Assembly (NCBI GenBank): GCA_035623255.1
Contig: DASPTU010000004.1
Coordinates: forward strand, 49,578 to 113,577
Direction of reading: 5' to 3'
Length of the DNA: 64,000 nt
From: JAFAGX01 sp035623255
Lineage (GTDB): Bacteria > Acidobacteriota > Terriglobia > Terriglobales > Acidobacteriaceae
Both the position numbers and the translations under genes were made by a program. The notes beneath the pieces are model-generated. The model ran no database searches, was not told where the DNA came from, and was given only the letters and a program-made list of their open reading frames with translations. Of this stretch, positions 58,788-64,000 are shown piece by piece (the stretch's first letter is position 1; each line of letters opens with the position of its first letter).

Positions 58788-60866
58788 ATGGCAACTAAAC
58801 CAAAGCTGCTGACCTCGCTGACCGGCGGTGCCGAGTGGATCGTGCCCGTACTGGCGGTAAGCCTGGTTTTCGTCATGCTGATTCCGCTGCCGGCACTGCT
58901 CGTCGATATCCTGCTGGCATGCAGCATCACTGCATCAGTCTTGGTTCTTCTGGTTGCGATCCAGATCCTGAGGCCGGTTCAGTTTTCTGTTTTTCCCAGC
59001 TTACTGCTCTTGTTGACGCTCTTTCGCTTGTCGCTCGACCTTGCCAGCAGCCGCCGCATTTTGCTGCACGGCAGCGAGGGATCCGCAGCCGCGGGCCGGG
59101 TCATTGAGGCCTTCGGTCAATTTGTTGTTGGTGGCAATTATGTAGTTGGGTTCGTTCTTTTTCTGGCATTGATCGCGATTCAGTACATGGTGGTGAGCCA
59201 TGGCGCGGTCCGAACCGCCGAGGTCACGGCGCGCTTCACGTTGGACGCGATGCCAGGCAAGCAGATGGCAATCGACGCTGACTTGAATGCTGGCCTGATC
59301 GACGAAAAAGCCGCCCGCAGCCGGCGCGAACAGATTTCGCGAGAAGCCGAATTCTATGGCGCCATGGACGGCGCGGCCCGCTTCAGTCAGCGAGATTCGC
59401 TGGCCACCATTCTCATTACCGCGATCAATATCATCGCCGGATTCCTCATTGGAGTTTTTCAGCAGGGCGTTCCTTTCCTCGAAGCACTAAAAACCTACAC
59501 GGTGCTCACTGTCGGCGACGGCCTGGTAACCATGATCCCCTCGCTGCTGGTTTCCGTCGCAGGCGCCATTGTGCTCACCCGAGCTTCGTCCGAAAGCTCG
59601 CTGGGCATCGATGTCGGACGACAGGTATTCGGTAAACGCAAACCTTTGTGGATCGCCGCAGCGGTGATGGCGGGCCTGGCGGTCATTCCTGGTTTGCCGA
59701 AGGTGTCGTTCATTTTGATGTCGGTCCTGATGGTATTGCTGGCACGGCGTGCTAAGGACACGCCTGCGGAAGGCCAGGTAGTCGGAACGTCAACCACAGG
59801 GAAGATGCCGCCGGGAACTGCGCCCGCTGCTGATCCTCTGGATTCGGTGATCAAGCTCGATGAACTGATGCTGGAAGTTGGCCTCGGCCTCGTGCCGCTC
59901 GTCGATACGAAACAAGGCGGTCAATTGCTGGGCAAGGTCCGATCTCTGCGCAAACAACTGGCATCGCAGCTCGGGTTTCTGGTTCCGCCAGTTCACATCA
60001 CGGACAATCTGACCCTGAAGGAACGCGAGTACGTCATTCACCTGCGCGGGGTAGAGATTGCGCGATGGGAAATGCGTCGTGACTGCCTGCTGGCGATCAG
60101 CTCGCAGAGTTCGCCGCCTAATATTCCCGGCATTGATACGCGAGAGCCGGCATTCAATGCAACCGCGAAATGGATATCGCCCGACGTACAGGCACAAGCC
60201 CTGGCGGCCGGATACGTCGTTGTTGATCACACTTCGGCATTGGCCACGCATCTTGGCGAAGTAGTCAGACAGAACGCTCACCTACTTCTGACGCGCCATG
60301 AGACTAAGCGCCTCGTAGATCGCATCGGCGAATCCCACCCAAAGCTGGTCGAGGAGCTTGTTCCCAAGGTGCTGACATTGGGAGAAGTACAGAAGGTGTT
60401 GCAGCAGTTGCTGCGCGAACAAGTATCGATCCGCGACTTGGGAACAATTCTTGAAACCCTGGTAGAGATCGCACCAGTCAACAAAAATCCGGTGATGCTG
60501 GTGGAAGCTGCGCGCCACGCGCTGGGCCGTGCCTTAGTACGCCCGTTGCTCGATGAGCGAGGCGAGCTCAAGGTCGTTACGCTAGACCGAAGTATCGAAG
60601 AAGAGTGCTCGCGCAGCCTGAATCCTCAGCCCGCGATGCAACCGTCGACAGCACTTCAACCGAATGTCGCTCGGCGCGTGCTGGATGGCTTGCGGGCGCA
60701 GTTTGGGGACCAGGTAGTTACTGCGCCGCCGGTATTGCTGTGTTCATCGCCGGGCCGCTTTCAGCTGCGCCGCCTGTTGGAACCCTTTTTCCCAAAGATT
60801 GTGGTGCTTGCACCGACCGAGATCCCGCCTCTCGTGCCGGTGCAATCAATAGGAGCTGTACGGTGA
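58788..60866 (+). CDS. flhA: Flagellar export protein FlhA
   Basis: A 692-residue protein with eight helices in the first half, the FHIPEP-region motif (VFPSLLLLLTLFRLSLDLASSR, quoted in part; EVTARFTLDAMPGKQMAID), and a large cytoplasmic substrate-docking domain. It is the proton-coupled export engine. Full length, 24 bases after flhB. No flhF or flhG gene follows before fliA, unlike many polar-flagellate clusters. Confidence 0.96.
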   Translation: MATKPKLLTSLTGGAEWIVPVLAVSLVFVMLIPLPALLVDILLACSITASVLVLLVAIQILRPVQFSVFPSLLLLLTLFRLSLDLASSRRILLHGSEGSAAAGRVIEAFGQFVVGGNYVVGFVLFLALIAIQYMVVSHGAVRTAEVTARFTLDAMPGKQMAIDADLNAGLIDEKAARSRREQISREAEFYGAMDGAARFSQRDSLATILITAINIIAGFLIGVFQQGVPFLEALKTYTVLTVGDGLVTMIPSLLVSVAGAIVLTRASSESSLGIDVGRQVFGKRKPLWIAAAVMAGLAVIPGLPKVSFILMSVLMVLLARRAKDTPAEGQVVGTSTTGKMPPGTAPAADPLDSVIKLDELMLEVGLGLVPLVDTKQGGQLLGKVRSLRKQLASQLGFLVPPVHITDNLTLKEREYVIHLRGVEIARWEMRRDCLLAISSQSSPPNIPGIDTREPAFNATAKWISPDVQAQALAAGYVVVDHTSALATHLGEVVRQNAHLLLTRHETKRLVDRIGESHPKLVEELVPKVLTLGEVQKVLQQLLREQVSIRDLGTILETLVEIAPVNKNPVMLVEAARHALGRALVRPLLDERGELKVVTLDRSIEEECSRSLNPQPAMQPSTALQPNVARRVLDGLRAQFGDQVVTAPPVLLCSSPGRFQLRRLLEPFFPKIVVLAPTEIPPLVPVQSIGAVR

Positions 60867-60898
60867 GCGGGAATGAATAAACGTTAATTGGGGACCCC

Positions 60899-61669
60899 AT
60901 GACACAGGCAGAGATCGCATATCGTGAAACGTTGGAAGAAACACAGGAACAAGAGCAGCTCATTCTGAAAGAGCTGCCACAGGTGTATTACATCGCCAGA
61001 CGAATCTACGACCGTCTGCCGCAACACGTGCCGTTCGAGGATCTCGTCCACGCCGGTGTCATCGGACTGATCGAGGCCATCCGCAGCTACGACAGCAAAA
61101 AGTCCGTTCCGCTGCGGGCCTTCGCAAAGTTTCGCATCCGAGGTGCCATTCTCGACAGTCTCCGAGAACTGGATTGGGGCTCGCGTCCACTTCGCCGCCA
61201 GGGCCGCAGAATCGAAGAAGCCATCGCAACCCTGTCCACCAAATTGGGACGGCAGCCGGAAGAGGAAGAGATCGCCGCCCAGTTGGATATCACCATCGCT
61301 GAACTCCATGAGACCGCGGTGCGGCTGGATGGTCTGGTACTAATCGGCCAGGAAGTAAACTCGGGTTACGATCGATCGGAAAAACAGGATCTGATCGAGA
61401 CCGCTCCCAGTCGCGAAGAAGGCCCAGACGATCTTTGCTTCCGGCAGGAAATCAGAGATCAACTGGCGCAAGCCATCGAAACGCTTTCTGAAAAAGAGCA
61501 GATGGTCATTTCGCTGTACTACAAGGAAGAACTGACAATGAAGGAAATTGCGGCAGTCTTGCAACTGGCCGAGTCTAGAGTGTCCCAGATCCACGCACTG
61601 GCAATTCCCAAACTTCGCGCCGCTTTGCGAAAAGGCGCTTTCGACGAGAAGAATGCTCAACCAATATAG
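60899..61669 (+). CDS. fliA: Flagellar sigma factor FliA (sigma28)
   Basis: A 256-residue sigma70-family protein: region 2 (VPFEDLVHAGVIGLIEAIRSYD, AFAKFRIRGAILDSLRELDW in part), region 3 (RQPEEEEIAAQLDITIAELHE) and region 4 (LTMKEIAAVLQLAESRVSQIHALAI). It directs late flagellar genes and is held by FlgM (39117). The flanking genes are flhA and a MshEN-like gene 15 bases downstream. Confidence 0.94.
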   Translation: MTQAEIAYRETLEETQEQEQLILKELPQVYYIARRIYDRLPQHVPFEDLVHAGVIGLIEAIRSYDSKKSVPLRAFAKFRIRGAILDSLRELDWGSRPLRRQGRRIEEAIATLSTKLGRQPEEEEIAAQLDITIAELHETAVRLDGLVLIGQEVNSGYDRSEKQDLIETAPSREEGPDDLCFRQEIRDQLAQAIETLSEKEQMVISLYYKEELTMKEIAAVLQLAESRVSQIHALAIPKLRAALRKGAFDEKNAQPI

Positions 61670-61684
61670 ATGCGGAGAAAATGA

Positions 61685-62539
61685 ATGTCTTTACCCGGTG
61701 TTCAAGTTTTAGCAAAATTTCCTTCGAGGGTGAGGGACTGGGCTCCGCGTTGTACGAATACGACCTGCCGCAAACAAACCTTGAAGCACATTATCTCCCG
61801 TCGATATGCCGGATTCTTCATCTCCGGCGATTGGTTTTGCGGTCCTGACTGTTTTGAACAAGTGGTGCGTAGCCGGATCCTGGCCCTGCTATCTGCGCAA
61901 GGTCAACACGAACAACCGCCAAGCCTACGGATGCCGCTTGGGCTGCTATTGGTTTCCCGTGAAGTACTCACCACTGAACAGTTGAGAGTTGTACTCGATC
62001 GCCAACGCGTCAGCGGCGCGAACATCGGAGACATAGTCCAGGAATTAGGCTTCGGGACCCAGGAGCAGATCACTGCCGCAGTTGCGACGCAATGGTCATG
62101 CCCTGTTTTCTCACTCCAGGGTCGGCAGTTGCCCACACAGATTCAGATTCCGCTGCGTTTATTAGAACTGTACGAGATGCTGCCGGTCCACTTCAGCCCA
62201 AATGACCGGAAGCTGCTGGTGGCCTTTGTAAGCCGCGTTCACTACCATATCCTCCATACAATCGAATACCTGACGCAATGTGTCGCGGATCCTTGCTTTA
62301 TTACTCCCGGCGATTACCACCGTTATCTTAAATCGGTCGCATCCTCTGTAAAGGAGAACCAGGCCCTGTTTGAGCGCAGCAGCAGTCCGGCAGAGATTGC
62401 GCATCTTGTACGCAACTACGCACATCAGTTCGCCGCTGAGGAGGCTCGCTTTGGCCTCTGCCGAGACTACCTTTGGGCCCGAATCCGAGGAGGAGTGCGG
62501 CAAATGGATCTGCTCTTCCGGGTCCAATCGATTCAATAA
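61685..62539 (+). CDS. MshEN/T2SSE_N-like protein with putative zinc site
   Basis: A 284-residue protein. Four cysteines near the N-terminus (Cys23, Cys28, Cys52, Cys56 in RCTNTTCR and WFCGPDCFE) look like a zinc site. Two 24-residue motifs follow at 84-107 (PLGLLLVSREVLTTEQ...Q) and 113-136 (NIGDIVQELGFGTQEQ...Q), with a 5-residue spacer. Next comes a T2SSE_N-like fold (LLELYEMLPVHFSPNDRKLLVAF). This matches the N-terminal part of type II/IV pilus assembly ATPases but without the ATPase. Motif 1 has Glu for the key Gly, so c-di-GMP binding is uncertain. It follows fliA in the flagellar operon. Confidence 0.75.
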   Translation: MSLPGVQVLAKFPSRVRDWAPRCTNTTCRKQTLKHIISRRYAGFFISGDWFCGPDCFEQVVRSRILALLSAQGQHEQPPSLRMPLGLLLVSREVLTTEQLRVVLDRQRVSGANIGDIVQELGFGTQEQITAAVATQWSCPVFSLQGRQLPTQIQIPLRLLELYEMLPVHFSPNDRKLLVAFVSRVHYHILHTIEYLTQCVADPCFITPGDYHRYLKSVASSVKENQALFERSSSPAEIAHLVRNYAHQFAAEEARFGLCRDYLWARIRGGVRQMDLLFRVQSIQ

Positions 62540-62599
62540 GCTCCCGGCCAACTAAAGCTTCCACCGTTCGCTGCCGATTACTTACGGCGGGAAATCACG

Positions 62600-63337
62600 A
62601 TGCCGGCGAACGGAAAACACCATCAATGGCATTCTCAGACCGGCCACAATGGCGATGTCTCGCCGTTACCCCCAGCCAATCACTCCGATCGCCCTCCGAG
62701 GATTGTGTTACCTGGGCCGCCGGTTGCGCCACACGTCTTTTTAGTGTTTCAAATGCTTCTGTCCAATCAGATCGCGGACTTGAGCGCCATCGCAGAGACC
62801 ATTCGCAGTGACATCGGGCTCACTGTGCAGGTCTTGCGGCTCGCGGCTGAACAAAACCGAGAGCATCTGCGCGGGCTGGTCGACATCGACGAACTCGTCG
62901 TGCAACTAGGTTTGGCAAAGTTGCAAGGCCTCATGGATGATATCGACATTTTGTCGAAGCACCCCAAGGGAATTGCTGGGCTGCGCACATTTGAGCGGTT
63001 CTGCAATCATGCCCGTCTTACCGCCCTGATTGCGGAGGAACTCGCTTCCGAGACCGCCAGCGTACGTCAGGAAGACGCTTATGTGGCTGGCTTGCTCCGC
63101 CACCTTGGAGCGCTGCCTTTCATTTTGGGATGGAACATCCCAGGCTTGCAGGAATCCGATACCGGCGAAACAGGATACCAGCTCGCGAAAATCTGGGGCC
63201 TGCCCCATCCGTTGGTGGACGTAATAAGCGGAACTCGAGAACTCTGTGATCCCTCCACCCTGCCTCTGTTCGATCTGGTAAGCACAGCCGACAAGCATGC
63301 CTTCCGTTTGGAGATCGGGCACACACTTCATTTCTGA
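62600..63337 (+). CDS. Degenerate HDOD-like protein
   Basis: A 245-residue protein from ATG 62600 (GGCGGGAA upstream). After a polar lead of about 40 residues it follows the HDOD layout: VFQMLLSNQIADLSAIAETIRSDIGLTVQVLRLAAE (in part), then YVAGLLRHLGALPFI and LPHPLVDVI. The HD pair is replaced (RHLG), so it cannot be a metal-dependent HD enzyme. It may be a scaffold that works with the preceding MshEN-like protein. It is the third HDOD-type protein in this window. Confidence 0.72.
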   Translation: MPANGKHHQWHSQTGHNGDVSPLPPANHSDRPPRIVLPGPPVAPHVFLVFQMLLSNQIADLSAIAETIRSDIGLTVQVLRLAAEQNREHLRGLVDIDELVVQLGLAKLQGLMDDIDILSKHPKGIAGLRTFERFCNHARLTALIAEELASETASVRQEDAYVAGLLRHLGALPFILGWNIPGLQESDTGETGYQLAKIWGLPHPLVDVISGTRELCDPSTLPLFDLVSTADKHAFRLEIGHTLHF

Positions 63338-63554
63338 GTACCGTCTGTCGGTTACGCTCTGCACAAGACTCGGCACGACGGTTCGCAAAGTTAGAAATCC
63401 TGATTAGTCCAGGCCTGCGCGCTGAGTTCTCTGCTCGTCTCCTAATCTGTATCTCATCTTTGCCCCCTTTGCTCTGCGCCTTTCAATGACTTGCGGCGAT
63501 TGGCTGGCGGCCAGAACTGGTCTGCGCCGTGCTCTAGTCCATGCGGAGAACTCT

Positions 63555-64000
63555 ATGGACAGTGGCTTCTATGCCGCTTGCACGGCCCTGTTGGCCCGTA
63601 GTCAGGCGCTTGATTCGGTCGCCAATAATCTGGCCAATGTCAGCACCCCAGGTTATCGCGCCGGGCACAACGTCTTTCGTTCATTGCTGGCAACATCCTC
63701 ATTCTTCCCCATTTCGAATTTGAACTATGCGGTGAATAACTATTCGGTTCTCGGTGGTAACGAGATCGATCTTTCGCAAGGTAACCTCGACCGCACCGGC
63801 AACGATCTCGACTTCGGTATTCAGGGCGCAGGATTTTTTGTGGTGCAAACGGGCTCCGGAAACGTCTTCACGCGAAACGGCAATTTTCATGTTTCTGCAA
63901 AAGGCCAATTGGTGACGGCGGACGGAGATCTGGTTATCGGCGACAATGGCCGCCCGATCCCGATTGTCGGCGCTCCTGTTTCGGTGAGCTCCGATGGCAC
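63555..64000 (+). CDS. flgF: Flagellar rod protein FlgF/FlgG-type, 3' truncated by window
   Basis: The frame is open from ATG 63555 (GGAG seven bases before) to the window end, giving 148 residues. It has the rod/hook family N-terminus (LDSVANNLANVSTPGYRAG), the DFGIQGAGFFVVQTG strand and FTRNGNFHVSAKGQLVTADG. FlgF is favoured over FlgG because the N-terminal segment is FlgF-like (MDSGFYAACTALLARSQALD) and flgF usually precedes flgG; the rest is outside the window. Confidence 0.85.
   Translation, partial: MDSGFYAACTALLARSQALDSVANNLANVSTPGYRAGHNVFRSLLATSSFFPISNLNYAVNNYSVLGGNEIDLSQGNLDRTGNDLDFGIQGAGFFVVQTGSGNVFTRNGNFHVSAKGQLVTADGDLVIGDNGRPIPIVGAPVSVSSDG

Noticed and set aside
63370..63390. A TCGGCACG...TTCGCA sequence upstream of the flgF-like gene, resembling a sigma54 site
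   Set aside because: The GG-GC spacing is 11 rather than 10, and the -12 half is broken (TTCGC).
1..64000. tRNA, rRNA, CRISPR, insertion sequence or prophage
   Set aside because: No cloverleaf, spaced repeats, transposase or phage-like proteins were recognised anywhere in the window.

Overview
The window looks like chromosomal DNA of a motile, aerobic, Gram-negative bacterium, most likely Acidobacteriota (class Terriglobia or a relative). This is inferred from gene content: a long flagellar cluster with signalling genes, a cytochrome oxidase operon with two subunit III genes and a cupredoxin-like leader gene, and an exopolysaccharide locus of the asparagine synthase/ACP/acyl ligase type. Nearly all the DNA is coding. 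I saw no tRNA, rRNA, insertion sequence, prophage or CRISPR array.

Region 1 (1-19.6 kb) is an exopolysaccharide or cell-surface glycan locus. It holds two family-4 glycosyltransferases (the first cut by the window edge), a formyltransferase-fold/beta-propeller protein, two GNAT/FemAB-like transferases, a polysaccharide deacetylase, two divergent secreted parallel-beta-helix proteins, an asparagine-synthase-type amidotransferase, an acyl carrier protein, an AMP-forming acyl ligase, a NAD-synthase-like PP-loop ATPase, a nucleotide-sugar dehydrogenase, a Wza-like export protein and an ATP-grasp ligase. Together they could build, modify (acylate, amidate, deacetylate) and export a uronic-acid-containing polymer. 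An intrinsic terminator follows at 19.7 kb.

Region 2 (19.8-26.9 kb) has a small protein with a basic N-terminus and acidic C-terminus, then a cytochrome c oxidase operon: cupredoxin-like protein, subunits II, I, III, IV, a second subunit III, a small Cys-motif membrane protein, and heme o synthase. A CRP/FNR-type palindrome lies upstream.

Region 3 (27-43 kb) is a signalling block: a PAS-GGDEF-EAL protein with a degraded EAL domain; a minus-strand operon of CheY-like regulator, CheA-like kinase carrying a MshEN-type c-di-GMP-binding motif pair, and HDOD protein; a second minus-strand operon of two histidine kinases and two response regulators; and a third of fliM, a FliY-like fliN, flgM and an EAL-HDOD protein, with a PilZ gene upstream.

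Region 4 (42-64 kb, plus strand) is the main flagellar cluster: histidine kinase and sigma54 activator (FlrB/FlrC type), flgB, flgC, fliE, fliF, fliG, fliH, fliI, fliJ, fliK, flgD, flgE, terminator, fliN, fliO, fliP, fliQ, fliR, flhB, flhA, fliA, a MshEN/T2SSE_N-like zinc-finger protein, a degenerate HDOD protein and a truncated flgF-like rod gene.

The most striking non-coding signal is a duplicated promoter module. Upstream of fliM and of the flagellar kinase gene, a sigma54-type -24/-12 element is followed at the same spacing by a nearly identical 19-bp palindrome (CTAGGCA-GATGT-TGCCTAG). Related palindromes occur twice between fliJ and fliK. This suggests a local flagellar operator, perhaps bound by the sigma54 activator encoded next to it.
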